NCBI RefSeq assembly: GCF_004804275.1
Contig: NZ_STGI01000010.1
Location: forward strand, 124,001 to 188,000
Origin: Herbaspirillum sp. ST 5-3
Lineage (GTDB): Bacteria; Pseudomonadota; Gammaproteobacteria; Burkholderiales; Burkholderiaceae_D
Reading direction: 5' to 3'
Length of the DNA: 64,000 nucleotides
The position numbers were made by a program, and so were the translations under genes. The notes beneath the pieces were generated by a model. That model made no database searches and was not told the origin of the DNA. It saw only the letters and a program-made list of their open reading frames with translations. The stretch's first letter is position 1, and every line of letters begins with the position of its first letter. This document shows, piece by piece, positions 8,764 through 18,170 of the stretch.

Positions 8764-10965
8764 ATGAACCGGCTCCCAGCATTTCCTCCATCGCAACGTT
8801 TGCTTCGCCTCCTGACCGCCGCTCTCACGGTGGCGTCGGCGCCGACGCTCGTTTCAGCGCAAGCAACGGCGAAATCCTCGCTGGCGAAAGACAAGGACGA
8901 ACCGGCAACTATCAGCGCCGAACAGATGACCGGCCGGCCCGACCGGGAAATCAACCTGGAGCGCAATGTCGAAATCACGCGCGGCCCGACAGTCATCAAT
9001 GCCGACAAGGCGACGTACCGGATTCCGGAAGATGAGGTCGAGGCGAGCGGCAACATCCGCATGCGCCGCCTTGGCGACGCCTATACCGGCGACGAGCTGA
9101 AACTCAAGATCGAGGCGCAGGAGGGATTTGTCCTGCATCCGACCTACCACCTCGAGCGCAACAATGCGCAGGGGCAGGCCGAGCGTATCAATTTCGAGGG
9201 TGAAGACCGCGCGGCCGTCATCGAAGGCTCGTACAGCACCTGTGAAGGTCCCGACCCGGACTGGTACTTGAAATCGAGCAAGCTCAACCTCGATGCCGGA
9301 CGTGACGAGGGCTATGCGCGTCGCACGACGGTGTATTTCAAGGACGTGCCGATCCTGTTCGCTCCGGCGATGTCGTTTCCGCTGTCGGACGCCCGCAAGA
9401 CGGGCCTTCTGCCGCCGACCATCGGCACCACCAACAAGGGCGGCCTGGAATTCACCCAGCCGTATTATTTTAATATTGCGCCTAATCGTGACTTCACGCT
9501 GTATCCGAAACTCTATGCGCGCCGTGGTCTGCAGCTGGGCGGGGAGGCGCGCTATCTGGGCGCCGGTTATTCAGGCGAAACAAGGGCGGAAGTCCTGAAC
9601 AACGATCACCGTACCGGAACCAACCGTTATGCGATCTCATCGACGCACTCGCAGGTACTGGCACCCGGCTGGAGCTTCGGATGGAATGTCAACAGCGCCT
9701 CCGATAACGACTATCCGAGCGATTTCTCGCGCACCATCACGACGGCTTCGCAGCGCCTGCTGTTGCGCGATGTCGCGCTCTCCTACGGCAGCAGCTTCTG
9801 GAACGCAACCTTGCGTACCTCGAATTTCCAGGTGCTGCAGGACCCGATCGTGCCGATTACCCGTCCTTATGATCGCATGCCGCAACTGTCAGTCCATGCC
9901 GGCCAGCTGGATGTGAACGGCTTTGACTGGACTGCCGATTCGGAGCTCACGCGCTTTACGCACCCGAACTCGACCTTCGTGGAAGGCGACCGCTTTCTGG
10001 TGAATCCGCGCATTGCGTATCCGCTCATTCAGCCCGGATATTTCTTTACGCCGAAGCTTTCCTTGCATGCGACCAAATATCGTTTGCAGACGCCGACGCC
10101 GGGGGCGACAAACGACCTGACGCGCGTGTTGCCTACCCTGTCGATGGACGGCGGTCTGGTGTTCGAACGCGATGCGGCGTTCTTCGGCAGCAGCATGACC
10201 CAGACGCTGGAGCCGCGCCTGTTCTACGTGTACACGCCGTATCGCGATCAGAGCGCCTATCCCAATTTCGACACGGCGGAAGCCGACCTCAGCTTCGCAC
10301 AATTGTTCAGCGAGAACCGCTTTGTCGGCAATGACCGCATCAGCGACGCCAATCAGCTGACCGCGGCCTTGATTACGCGTTACATTGAACCGACCGGTGC
10401 CGAGCGCATGCGTTTCGCGGTCGGTCAGCGCTTCTACTTCACCGAGCAGCGGGTGACCCTGGGGCCGGTGCGCAACGAAAGCCGTTCGGACTTGCTGCTC
10501 TCGTTGTACGGGCAAATCAACCCGAAACTGAGCATCGAAAACAATATCCAGTACAGCCAGTCGCTGCACTCGATGAGCCGCGCCAACTACGGCGTTCGCT
10601 GGCAGCCGGCACCCAAGCGCGTGTTCAATCTGCAATACCGTCGCGACCGGGTGAATCGGCTTGAACAGGTCGATGTGGCGGCGCAATGGCCTTTTGCCAA
10701 TCGCTGGTATGGTGTGGCCCGTGTAAACTACTCGCTACCCGATAGCAAAGTGGCGGAAGGCTTGCTCGGCGTGGAATACAAGGCCGACTGCTGGGTCTTC
10801 CGCATGGTCGGCCAGCGCATCCCGACGGCGACAGGCGAGGCGACCTCAGCCTTGTTTTTCCAGCTTGAGTTGAACGGACTGACCCGCCTCGGTTCCAATC
10901 CCCTTGATGCGCTGAGGGCCAGCATCCCTGGCTACCAGTTGGTGAATCAACCCAGTAACCCATAA
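8764..10965 (+). CDS. lptD: LPS-assembly protein LptD
   Basis: A 733-residue outer-membrane beta-barrel that inserts lipopolysaccharide into the outer leaflet with LptE. A signal peptide ends near SAQ (31-33). The N-terminal OstA/LptA-like jellyroll covers about 45-190, with the barrel from about 200 to the end. Only two cysteines are present (Cys160 and Cys676), against four in E. coli LptD, so a single long-range disulfide would have to tie jellyroll to barrel. surA begins 6 bp downstream; the order lptD-surA-pdxA-rsmA is widely conserved. Confidence 0.96.
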   Translation: MNRLPAFPPSQRLLRLLTAALTVASAPTLVSAQATAKSSLAKDKDEPATISAEQMTGRPDREINLERNVEITRGPTVINADKATYRIPEDEVEASGNIRMRRLGDAYTGDELKLKIEAQEGFVLHPTYHLERNNAQGQAERINFEGEDRAAVIEGSYSTCEGPDPDWYLKSSKLNLDAGRDEGYARRTTVYFKDVPILFAPAMSFPLSDARKTGLLPPTIGTTNKGGLEFTQPYYFNIAPNRDFTLYPKLYARRGLQLGGEARYLGAGYSGETRAEVLNNDHRTGTNRYAISSTHSQVLAPGWSFGWNVNSASDNDYPSDFSRTITTASQRLLLRDVALSYGSSFWNATLRTSNFQVLQDPIVPITRPYDRMPQLSVHAGQLDVNGFDWTADSELTRFTHPNSTFVEGDRFLVNPRIAYPLIQPGYFFTPKLSLHATKYRLQTPTPGATNDLTRVLPTLSMDGGLVFERDAAFFGSSMTQTLEPRLFYVYTPYRDQSAYPNFDTAEADLSFAQLFSENRFVGNDRISDANQLTAALITRYIEPTGAERMRFAVGQRFYFTEQRVTLGPVRNESRSDLLLSLYGQINPKLSIENNIQYSQSLHSMSRANYGVRWQPAPKRVFNLQYRRDRVNRLEQVDVAAQWPFANRWYGVARVNYSLPDSKVAEGLLGVEYKADCWVFRMVGQRIPTATGEATSALFFQLELNGLTRLGSNPLDALRASIPGYQLVNQPSNP

Positions 10966-10971
10966 CGAAGC

Positions 10972-12375
10972 ATGTCAAACATGAAAATTCTCCCGACCAC
11001 GCTCAAGACCGCGAAATCCATGTCCCGCTTCCGGTTCGCGGTCGCGCTGTGCGCCGCCATCAGTGTGCTGCCGCAGGTTGGCGCGCAGGTCAAGACGACA
11101 GGCGCGCAAACCGAAAAGGCGCCGCGCATCTATCTTGCCGATGCGATCATCGCCGTGGTCAACAACGAGGTGATTACGCGCCAGGAGTTGGTTGAGCGCA
11201 TGCGCGTGGTCGAGCGCCGCATGAAGAACCAGGGCATCGCCTTGCCGCCCCAGCCCGAATTCCAGCGCCAGTTGCTGGAGCGCATGATCGTCGATCGCGC
11301 GCAAATGCAATTGGCAAAAGAGTACGGCATCCGCGTTGACGACACCATGCTCGATCGCGCCGTGGCACGCATCGCCGAACAAAACAAGATGTCGCTACAG
11401 GAGTTCCGCACCCAGCTTGAGCGTGAAGGCACGCCGTTCGCGAAATTCCGTGAAGAGATTCGCGAAGAGATCATCATGCAGCGTCTGCGCGAACGCGAAG
11501 TCGACAACAAGATCCAGATCACGGAATCGGAAGTCGACAACTACCTCGCCGCGGAACAGGGCGCGCAGGCGCAGCAGGAATACAAGCTGTCGCACATTCT
11601 GGTGCGCATTCCGGAGAATGCGACCGCCGAGCAGATCGCCGAGCGACGCAAGCGCGCGGAAGGCGTGCTCCAGCAAGTGCAGGCAGGAGGCGATTTTGCC
11701 AAGCTGGCGGCAACGTATTCCGACGCGACCGATGCATTGAACGGCGGCGATCTCGGCTGGCGCAATCCGGACCGCCTGCCGCAATTGTTCGTCGATACGA
11801 TCGCCGGCATGAAGCAAGGCGAAACTTCGCAACTCCTCAAGAGCTCCAATGGTTTCCACATCCTGAAGCTGGATGGCAAGCGCAGCCCGAGCGTGATGAA
11901 GGCCGGTGGCGCAGCGGCCGTGCAGCAGACGCATGTACGCCACATCCTGATCAAGGTGAACCAGATCGTGTCGCCCGCCGATGCCAAGCGCAAGCTGATC
12001 GAGCTCAAGCAGCGCCTGGACAACAAGGCCGCCAAGTTCGAGGATCTGGCGAAACTGTTCTCCAACGATTTGTCCGCCTCCAAGGGGGGCGATCTCGGCT
12101 GGATTTATCCGGGCGATACCGTTCCTGAATTCGAGCGCGCAATGGATGCGCTGCAGCCGGGGCAGATCAGCGAGCCGATCGAATCGCCGTTCGGCTATCA
12201 CCTGATCCAGGTGCTGGAACGCAAGAAAGATGACGTCTCGCAGGAGCGCCAGCGTCTGATCGCGCGGCAGGCGATCCGCGAGCGCAAGCTGGAAGAGGCG
12301 ACGCAGGACTGGCTGCGCCAGGTACGCGATCGCGCCTATGTCGAATATCGCTTCGACGTCAGCGATGCGCAATAA
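10972..12375 (+). CDS. surA: Periplasmic chaperone and peptidyl-prolyl isomerase SurA
   Basis: A 467-residue periplasmic chaperone that escorts outer-membrane proteins, including LptD, to the BAM complex. After a signal peptide (cleavage near residue 39, VGAQ) come the N-terminal chaperone domain (IIAVVNNEVITRQELVERM, about 58-76) and two parvulin domains (about 200-305, starting near YKLSHILVRIP, and about 318-420, starting near THVRHILIKVN). A C-terminal helix closes the chaperone core. It lies in the lptD operon, 6 bp from pdxA. Confidence 0.96.
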   Translation: MSNMKILPTTLKTAKSMSRFRFAVALCAAISVLPQVGAQVKTTGAQTEKAPRIYLADAIIAVVNNEVITRQELVERMRVVERRMKNQGIALPPQPEFQRQLLERMIVDRAQMQLAKEYGIRVDDTMLDRAVARIAEQNKMSLQEFRTQLEREGTPFAKFREEIREEIIMQRLREREVDNKIQITESEVDNYLAAEQGAQAQQEYKLSHILVRIPENATAEQIAERRKRAEGVLQQVQAGGDFAKLAATYSDATDALNGGDLGWRNPDRLPQLFVDTIAGMKQGETSQLLKSSNGFHILKLDGKRSPSVMKAGGAAAVQQTHVRHILIKVNQIVSPADAKRKLIELKQRLDNKAAKFEDLAKLFSNDLSASKGGDLGWIYPGDTVPEFERAMDALQPGQISEPIESPFGYHLIQVLERKKDDVSQERQRLIARQAIRERKLEEATQDWLRQVRDRAYVEYRFDVSDAQ

Positions 12376-12381
12376 GCGGCC

Positions 12382-13410
12382 GTGAGCACCCGACCGACCA
12401 TCGCGATCACCTGCGGCGAACCGGCAGGAATCGGCCCGGAGATTTCCATCAAGGCAGCATGGGCGCTGCGCGACAGCGTGAACAGCGTGCTGATCGGCGA
12501 CGCCGCGCTCTTGTCCATGACGGCGTCCGACATCGATCCGGCGATCCGGCTGGTTGCGATCTCGACACTTGCGTTCCGCAACAGCGGCCTGCCGCATCTT
12601 TCACGCGAGCAGATCGCTGTGATTGATTGCCCGCTGAATGAACCGGCAGTGCCGGGCAAGCTGGATGCGCGCAACGGGCGCGCCGTTCTTCAGACGCTGG
12701 ATGTCGCCATCAAGGGCGCCATGCAAAAACAGTTCGATGCCATCGTGACCGCGCCTCTACAGAAAAGCACGATCAACGATGCCGGCGTGCCGTTCACAGG
12801 TCACACTGAATACCTCGCGGAAAAGACGAACACGCAGCAGGTCGTCATGATGCTGGCCGGCGGCGAGCCCTTGCTTCGCGTCGCCCTGGCAACGACGCAT
12901 CTGCCGCTGAAAGACGTGGCTGCGGCGATCACCTTCGACAGCCTGATGCGCACGCTCGACATCGTGCATCATGATCTGCAACGCAAATTCGGATTGCCCA
13001 GTCCGCGCATCCTCGTCACCGGATTGAATCCGCATGCGGGCGAGGGCGGTTACCTCGGCCGCGAGGAAATCGATGTAATCACGCCAGTGCTGCAGGCAGC
13101 GCAGGCAAAAGGCATCGACGCGCGCGGCCCCTATCCGGCCGATACGCTGTTTCAGCCCAAGTACCTGGAGCAGGCGGACTGCGTGCTTGCGATGTATCAC
13201 GACCAGGGCCTTCCCGTGCTGAAGCATGCGAGCTTCGGGCGCGGCGTCAACATCACACTCGGCTTGCCCATCATTCGGACGTCGGTCGACCATGGTACCG
13301 CGCTCGATCTCGCTGCGGCCGGACTTGGGCATGCCGACCATGGCAGCATGCTGGAAGCAATCAAGATGGCGGCGCAGATGGCGGCCGCTTCATCCACCAA
13401 GGCGCAATGA
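12382..13410 (+). CDS. pdxA: 4-hydroxythreonine-4-phosphate dehydrogenase
   Basis: A 342-residue NAD-dependent enzyme that oxidises 4-phosphohydroxy-L-threonine in the DXP-dependent pyridoxal phosphate pathway. The start is GTG, and the protein opens [20 protein letters not shown]. Metal-binding histidines lie in [10 protein letters not shown] and in NPHAGEGG, and the C-terminal [13 protein letters not shown] segment is conserved. It overlaps rsmA by 4 bp (ATGA). Confidence 0.95.
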   Translation: MSTRPTIAITCGEPAGIGPEISIKAAWALRDSVNSVLIGDAALLSMTASDIDPAIRLVAISTLAFRNSGLPHLSREQIAVIDCPLNEPAVPGKLDARNGRAVLQTLDVAIKGAMQKQFDAIVTAPLQKSTINDAGVPFTGHTEYLAEKTNTQQVVMMLAGGEPLLRVALATTHLPLKDVAAAITFDSLMRTLDIVHHDLQRKFGLPSPRILVTGLNPHAGEGGYLGREEIDVITPVLQAAQAKGIDARGPYPADTLFQPKYLEQADCVLAMYHDQGLPVLKHASFGRGVNITLGLPIIRTSVDHGTALDLAAAGLGHADHGSMLEAIKMAAQMAAASSTKAQ

Positions 13411-14177
13411 AACATATCCCACGCAAACGCTTCGGTCAGAACTTCCTGACCGATCAGTCGGTGTTGTACGACATCATCCGCGCCATCGACCCGAAAGCCG
13501 ACGACACGATGGTGGAGATCGGCCCCGGCTTGGCGGCGATGACGCGTCTACTGCTTGAGTCGCTGAAGCAGTTGCATGTGGTTGAGCTCGATCGCGATCT
13601 GGTCGCACGCTTGAAGAAAACCTTCGATCCCGCACGCCTGATCGTCCACGAGGGCGATGCATTGCAATTCGATTTCGCATCGATCCTGGTCGAACCCGGG
13701 CACAAGCTGCGCGTGGTCGGCAATCTGCCCTACAACATCTCCAGCCCACTGCTGTTTCACCTTGCGCAGATCGCGCCGCAGGTGCAAGACCAGCATTTCA
13801 TGCTGCAGAAGGAAGTGGTCGAACGCATGGTCGCCGCGCCGGGCAGCAAGACGTACGGCCGCTTGTCGGTCATGCTGCAGTGGCGCTATTACATGGAATT
13901 GCTGTTTGTCGTGCCGCCGAGCGCTTTCGATCCTCCGCCCCAGGTCGACTCGGCCATCGTGCGCATGATTCCGCTTGCACAACCTCTGCCATGCGATGCA
14001 TCGAAGCTGGAGCAGGTGGTGGCGAAGGCTTTCTCGCAACGGCGCAAGGTGATTCGCAATTGCCTCGCCGGCATGTTCACCGAGGCCGATTTGATTGACG
14101 TCGGCATCGACCCGCAGGCACGCCCGGAAGCGGTGCCGGTCGAGCAGTTCGTGGCATTGGCAAACAGCTTATCCTGA
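13407..14177 (+). CDS. rsmA: 16S rRNA dimethyladenosine transferase
   Basis: A 256-residue SAM-dependent methyltransferase (KsgA) that dimethylates two adjacent adenosines in helix 45 of 16S rRNA late in 30S assembly. The N-terminus [11 protein letters not shown], the SAM-binding [15 protein letters not shown] (here Ala replaces the more usual Gly-Leu-Thr) and the catalytic [13 protein letters not shown] motif are visible. Last gene of the lptD operon, ending ahead of a long terminator hairpin. Confidence 0.95.
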   Translation: MKHIPRKRFGQNFLTDQSVLYDIIRAIDPKADDTMVEIGPGLAAMTRLLLESLKQLHVVELDRDLVARLKKTFDPARLIVHEGDALQFDFASILVEPGHKLRVVGNLPYNISSPLLFHLAQIAPQVQDQHFMLQKEVVERMVAAPGSKTYGRLSVMLQWRYYMELLFVVPPSAFDPPPQVDSAIVRMIPLAQPLPCDASKLEQVVAKAFSQRRKVIRNCLAGMFTEADLIDVGIDPQARPEAVPVEQFVALANSLS

Positions 14178-14193
14178 CGCCGAGAGCGATTCA

Positions 14194-14261
14194 TCCACGG
14201 AAAACACAAAAGGCACGGAAGAATCCAAAGTGATTTCCGTGCCTTTTGTGTTTTCTGTGGA
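14194..14261. terminator. Long hairpin between convergent rsmA and chrA
   Basis: Arms of 27 bp (14194-14220 and 14235-14261) pair with one mismatch around a 14-nt loop. The gene to the right is convergent, so the element probably terminates both strands. It is unusually long for an intrinsic terminator and lacks a long T-run immediately after the stem. Confidence 0.75.
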
Positions 14262-14276
14262 CCGGGCCTGTCAGGC

Positions 14277-14858
14277 TTAAACCAGTCCGAACCACCCGAG
14301 CAGTGCGCCGACGCCCAGCATCCACAGCAGAGGCATTCTGGTGCGCCAGATCAGCAAGGCCGCCGCCAGCGTCAACAGCCACAGCCGCCAATCCCTCGCC
14401 GGGTTGTTGTGGGCGCTGGTCAGAATCCAGCCGGTGGAAATCAGCAGCGCAATCACGATCGGTGCCAGGCCCTGCTTGAACGCGCGCACAGCGCGCAAGC
14501 TGCGGTTGCGATGGCCCCATTGCGCGGCCAGGTAGGTGAGGGACGTGCTGGGCAACATGATGCCGACCATGGTGAGCAGCACGCCGACCAGGCCCATCCA
14601 GAGACTGCCGGTATTGATGCCGACATGCCAGCCCATCAGGGCCACGAACAGGACATTCGGTCCGGGCGCTGCCTGTGCGATGGCAATCGATGCATTGAAC
14701 TGCGGGTCCGTCAGCCAGTGGTGCTCATCCACGAGGTAGCGGTGCATGTCTGGCGCCGTCGTGATTGCGCCACCGACGGACAGCAGGGACAGCGCCAGGT
14801 AATGCACGAAGAGCTGAGCCCAGTCGCTCCATTGCAGGGAAATCAAGGTGCCACTCAC
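14277..14858 (-). CDS. chrA: Short-chain chromate transporter ChrA, second half
   Basis: A 193-residue membrane protein with one CHR domain. The APGPNVLFVALMGWHVG motif (about residues 63-79) and about five hydrophobic helices are typical. A GTG start at 14858 overlaps the stop of the preceding chrA half by 4 bp. Short-chain ChrA proteins act as pairs and export chromate, or in many chromosomal cases an unidentified anion. The physiological substrate here is inferred from the family only. Confidence 0.88.
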   Translation of the reverse strand: MSGTLISLQWSDWAQLFVHYLALSLLSVGGAITTAPDMHRYLVDEHHWLTDPQFNASIAIAQAAPGPNVLFVALMGWHVGINTGSLWMGLVGVLLTMVGIMLPSTSLTYLAAQWGHRNRSLRAVRAFKQGLAPIVIALLISTGWILTSAHNNPARDWRLWLLTLAAALLIWRTRMPLLWMLGVGALLGWFGLV

Positions 14859-15430
14859 GGCTTGAGCTTTCGATAGGCCAGCACGTACGCAATCCCGCCG
14901 AGCCCCGGCAGCACATAGGTGAGCGGCCAGTGGAGCAGCGCGACCGCGATGAAGCAGGCGACGCTGAGGGCGATACAGAGTGGCATGCCAAGCGGGCTTG
15001 TCCTGAGCGCGGTGAGCAGCTTCAGTCCGGCCGCCGTGATCAGGCCGGCAGCAACAGCGCCCATGCCGCGCAAGGCGCCGGCAAGCGCGGGATGGTCCGC
15101 GAACTGTGCGTAGATGAAGGTCAGCAGCAAGACGATGATCAGCGGTGCGGTCAGCATACCCGCCAAGGCCGCGAGCGCACCCGGCAGGCCGAAATAGCGG
15201 CCGCCGATCATCAGTGACAGGTTCACCACGTTGGGGCCAGGCATGATCTGCGCGACGGCCCACTCCTCCACGAATTCTTCCCTTGTCATCCAGCGCTTCT
15301 TTTCCACGATTTCGTGCTGGACGATGGCAAGCACGCCGCCAAAGCCTTGCAGCGCCAGCAGGGAAAAGGAAATGAACAGGTCGCTCAGAGACTGAGGGCG
15401 CGGGTGGTCGCTTGTGGCAGGTGCTTCCAT
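14855..15430 (-). CDS. chrA: Short-chain chromate transporter ChrA, first half
   Basis: A 191-residue membrane protein with one CHR domain. It has an FGGVLAIVQHEIVE segment near residues 30-43 and MPGPNVVNLSLMIGGRY near 63-79. It is followed with a 4-bp overlap by the second half, so the two are translated together and probably form a heterodimer with antiparallel topology, as shown for other short ChrA pairs. It starts 16 bp after gloA on the same strand. Confidence 0.88.
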   Translation of the reverse strand: MEAPATSDHPRPQSLSDLFISFSLLALQGFGGVLAIVQHEIVEKKRWMTREEFVEEWAVAQIMPGPNVVNLSLMIGGRYFGLPGALAALAGMLTAPLIIVLLLTFIYAQFADHPALAGALRGMGAVAAGLITAAGLKLLTALRTSPLGMPLCIALSVACFIAVALLHWPLTYVLPGLGGIAYVLAYRKLKP

Positions 15431-15446
15431 GAGTCGATCGAAGCCT

Positions 15447-15836
15447 CTATGCGGGCTTGCGCTCGATCAGCTCGATCTTGTACCCGTCCGGATCCTGCAC
15501 GAAGGCGATCACCGTCGATCCGCCTTTGACCGGACCTGCGTCGCGCGTGACGGTGCCGCCTTGCGCTTTCACGTTCTCGCAGGTCTTGTATGCGTCTTCC
15601 ACTGCAATCGCGATATGGCCGTAGGCGTTGCCGAGATCGTACTTCTCGACGCCGTAGTTGTAGGTCAGTTCGAGTTCGGCATGCTCGGGATTCTTGCCGT
15701 AGCCGACGAAGGCCAGCGTGTATTTCTGCTCCGGCCGGTCGGTCGTGCGCAGCAGATTCATGCCGAGTACCTTGGTATAGAAATCGATGGAGCGCTGCAG
15801 GTCGCCGACCCGCAACATGGTGTGAAGAATACGCAT
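15447..15836 (-). CDS. gloA: Lactoylglutathione lyase (glyoxalase I)
   Basis: A 129-residue metalloenzyme that converts the hemithioacetal of methylglyoxal and glutathione to S-lactoylglutathione. It begins [20 protein letters not shown]. Metal ligands include His5 in the first strand and His near residue 74 in [12 protein letters not shown], with Glu in HAELELTYN and IELIERKPA. The length matches the short Ni-dependent bacterial enzymes. Confidence 0.95.
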   Translation of the reverse strand: MRILHTMLRVGDLQRSIDFYTKVLGMNLLRTTDRPEQKYTLAFVGYGKNPEHAELELTYNYGVEKYDLGNAYGHIAIAVEDAYKTCENVKAQGGTVTRDAGPVKGGSTVIAFVQDPDGYKIELIERKPA

Positions 15837-15855
15837 GATGATTTCCTGTTGTTGT

Positions 15856-16779
15856 TCAGAAGATGGGCAGCGTTTCCGGCCCGCTCTCGCGCAATACCCG
15901 CTTGGCCGCCTGAAATTCCGGAAACACGGATTGCACCGTGGCCCAGAAGCGCGGGCTGTGATTCATCTCGCGCAGATGCGACAACTCGTGTGCAACGACA
16001 TAGTCGATCATCGGCATGGCAAAGTGGATCAGCCGCCAGTTCAATCGAATCTTGCCCTCGGCGGTGCAGGAGCCCCATTGCGTCGCCGCGGATGACAAGG
16101 CAAACGACCGATAGCTGACGCCGAGTTTTTCCGCATAGAGCGGCAGGCGCTCGGCGAAAATGCGTTTTGCTTCGGCCTGCAACCATCCTTGGACACGGTC
16201 TTTCAACTGTTGTTCGCTGGCGTCCGGCGGCAGGCAAACCGTCAGTTCGCGCGTGCTTGCATCGTAAGCAATGCCCGCCGACTGCGCGGCGAGTATGCGC
16301 AAGTTCACGTCATTCCCAAGATAGGGCAGGATTGCGCCATCGCACCACTGCATATGTGGCTGCAGGCGGCGCGCCGAACGTTCGCGGCGTTCGCTCAGCT
16401 TGGCAAGAATCCAGCGCTGCTTTTCACGGATCGCGCTTTCGATTTCCGCAACGGTGACCCAGCGCGGCGCGGTGATCCGCAAGCCGTCGTCATCAATCAG
16501 GAATCCGATCGAACGGCGCTTGGAACGCAGCAGGCGGTAATCGAGGATATGCTGATCGACCTGAATGCGTCGTCTGCCCGTTGGGGGCGTGTTCGGAGGA
16601 GGTGTTCCCGGTATCGGGGACAATTCCAGCGGTTCGCGTTGCGGAACCAGTGCCGATCCCGGCGCCTGTTTCGGCGCCGGCTGATCGACCTTGGGCTGGG
16701 AAGAAAATTCTGGAGAAAAAAAGTCTAGTTGCAGCGCAAGCTGCTGTGGATCAGGCGGAGTCTGGCGTAGCAGCTTCAA
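15856..16779 (-). CDS. YgjP-like (DUF45/M48) zinc metallopeptidase
   Basis: A 307-residue protein with the zinc motif [14 protein letters not shown] near residues 261-274, characteristic of the DUF45/YgjP family of WLM-type metallopeptidases. The first 70 residues are Pro-rich and look disordered. The conserved [13 protein letters not shown] region follows. The physiological substrate of the family is unknown. The start overlaps the 3' end of the plsC-like gene by 29 bp, so the two are probably translationally coupled. Confidence 0.85.
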   Translation of the reverse strand: MKLLRQTPPDPQQLALQLDFFSPEFSSQPKVDQPAPKQAPGSALVPQREPLELSPIPGTPPPNTPPTGRRRIQVDQHILDYRLLRSKRRSIGFLIDDDGLRITAPRWVTVAEIESAIREKQRWILAKLSERRERSARRLQPHMQWCDGAILPYLGNDVNLRILAAQSAGIAYDASTRELTVCLPPDASEQQLKDRVQGWLQAEAKRIFAERLPLYAEKLGVSYRSFALSSAATQWGSCTAEGKIRLNWRLIHFAMPMIDYVVAHELSHLREMNHSPRFWATVQSVFPEFQAAKRVLRESGPETLPIF

Positions 16780-17536
16780 GGGAGTCTGAGAGATTGTCTT
16801 TTGAATAAATTCCGGGCGAGGAAATGACTCGCATCTCAGATTCTATCCAATTTTCAACTTGTTGCATTAACTCAGGTGCAGTCAGCCCTTTGGGCGAGAT
16901 CGGTTTGCCGATCGACACGGTGATGAGACCAGGCTTTTTGATGAAGGAATTCTTGGGCCAGCATTCACCCGCATTCATCGCAATCGGCACTGCGACGGTG
17001 TTGGTTTCCACGGCGAGTCGTGCGCCGCCGCCCTTGTACTTGCCCTTCTTGCCGACATGCGAACGCGTACCTTCCGGGAACATGATGATCCATTGGCCAT
17101 CCGCCAACCGCTTCCTTCCGCGCTCGACAACCTGTGCAAAAGCATCCCGCGCATTGCCGCGATCAATCGGGATCATGCGCAGCAGCGCGATGCCCCATCC
17201 AAAGAACGGGATGTACAGCAGCTCTTTCTTGAATACGTAGACCAGCGGGCGCGGCATCGCATAGAGAAAGAAAATCGTCTCCCAGGCCGACTGGTGTTTC
17301 GACAATAGGATGGCTGGCGAATCCGGCAGATTCTCGTAGCCCTTGAACTGATACCGGATACCGCAAATGGTCTTGGCGGCCCAGATCACGAAACGGTTCC
17401 AGAAGGAAGTCAGGAAGTAGCGCTTGTTATAGGGCAGTGGCGCGAACAGAAAGCACATCGGCGCCCAGATCAGCGTTGCGAGAATCATCAGCAACGTGAA
17501 CAGGAGCGAGCGCAGGAACAGATTGAAGTTGGACAT
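16751..17536 (-). CDS. plsC: 1-acyl-sn-glycerol-3-phosphate acyltransferase
   Basis: A 261-residue inner-membrane acyltransferase that makes phosphatidic acid from lysophosphatidic acid. Motif I is KHQSAWET (the HX4D position has Glu, common in this subgroup) and motif III is FPEGTRSHVG. An N-terminal hydrophobic segment is present. The ATG at 17536 was preferred over upstream in-frame starts because GGAG lies 5 bp ahead of it. It lies downstream of gmhB on the same strand. Confidence 0.9.
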   Translation of the reverse strand: MSNFNLFLRSLLFTLLMILATLIWAPMCFLFAPLPYNKRYFLTSFWNRFVIWAAKTICGIRYQFKGYENLPDSPAILLSKHQSAWETIFFLYAMPRPLVYVFKKELLYIPFFGWGIALLRMIPIDRGNARDAFAQVVERGRKRLADGQWIIMFPEGTRSHVGKKGKYKGGGARLAVETNTVAVPIAMNAGECWPKNSFIKKPGLITVSIGKPISPKGLTAPELMQQVENWIESEMRVISSPGIYSKDNLSDSLEAATPDSA

Positions 17537-17574
17537 CGAGTCTCCAGTCATGGGATACATTCCAGCGGCGCGAA

Positions 17575-18135
17575 TCACGCGGCGGCAGGAACATCCACAT
17601 TCGTTTTTAATAGATGGTCGACCACGGCGGCCAGATCGGGATAGACGGTTGTGCCCGGAGGCAGGCCGCCGGTGGCTTGCGTCTTTTTCCCTTTTCCGGT
17701 CAGGACCAGATAGGGCGTGCAGCCCGACACAAAGCCGGATTGCAGATCGCGCAGCGAATCGCCGACGGTCGGCACGCCTTTCAAGCTGACGTTGAACCGT
17801 TTTGCGATTTCCTGCAGCATGCCGGGCTTGGGTTTGCGGCAGTCGCAGTTGTCGTCAGCCGCATGCGGGCAAAAGAAGACGGCGTCGATCGTGGCGCCGA
17901 CCTGCTTTGCCGTCGTGTGCATTTTTTGATGGATGGCGTTCAGCGTCACGATGTTGAACAGGCCACGTGCAATGCCGGACTGGTTGCTGGCCACGATGAC
18001 GCGATAGCCGGACTGGTTCAGGCGTGCGATGGCTTCCAGAGAACCGGGAATCGGAACCCATTCGTCCGGCGACTTGATGAACTTGTCCGAGTCGTAGTTG
18101 ATGACGCCGTCACGGTCCAGGATGATCAGTTTCAT
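17575..18135 (-). CDS. gmhB: D-glycero-beta-D-manno-heptose-1,7-bisphosphate 7-phosphatase
   Basis: A 186-residue HAD phosphatase in ADP-heptose synthesis for the LPS inner core. It starts MKLIILDRDGVINYDSD (nucleophile and acid/base aspartates in DRDG). The zinc-binding loop CPHAADDNCDCRKPKPG is intact, and GDSLRDLQSG provides the Mg-binding Asp. A longer frame extends upstream, but the HAD start at 18135 fits the family. It lies 35 bp downstream of glyS. Confidence 0.93.
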   Translation of the reverse strand: MKLIILDRDGVINYDSDKFIKSPDEWVPIPGSLEAIARLNQSGYRVIVASNQSGIARGLFNIVTLNAIHQKMHTTAKQVGATIDAVFFCPHAADDNCDCRKPKPGMLQEIAKRFNVSLKGVPTVGDSLRDLQSGFVSGCTPYLVLTGKGKKTQATGGLPPGTTVYPDLAAVVDHLLKTNVDVPAAA

Positions 18136-18170
18136 GCTCGCGTGCTCTGTATGTATGCTCAGTCTGGTGC

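Noticed and set aside
11395-12597. 400-codon minus-strand frame opposite surA
   Set aside because: Shadow of surA/pdxA; composition typical of reversed coding DNA.
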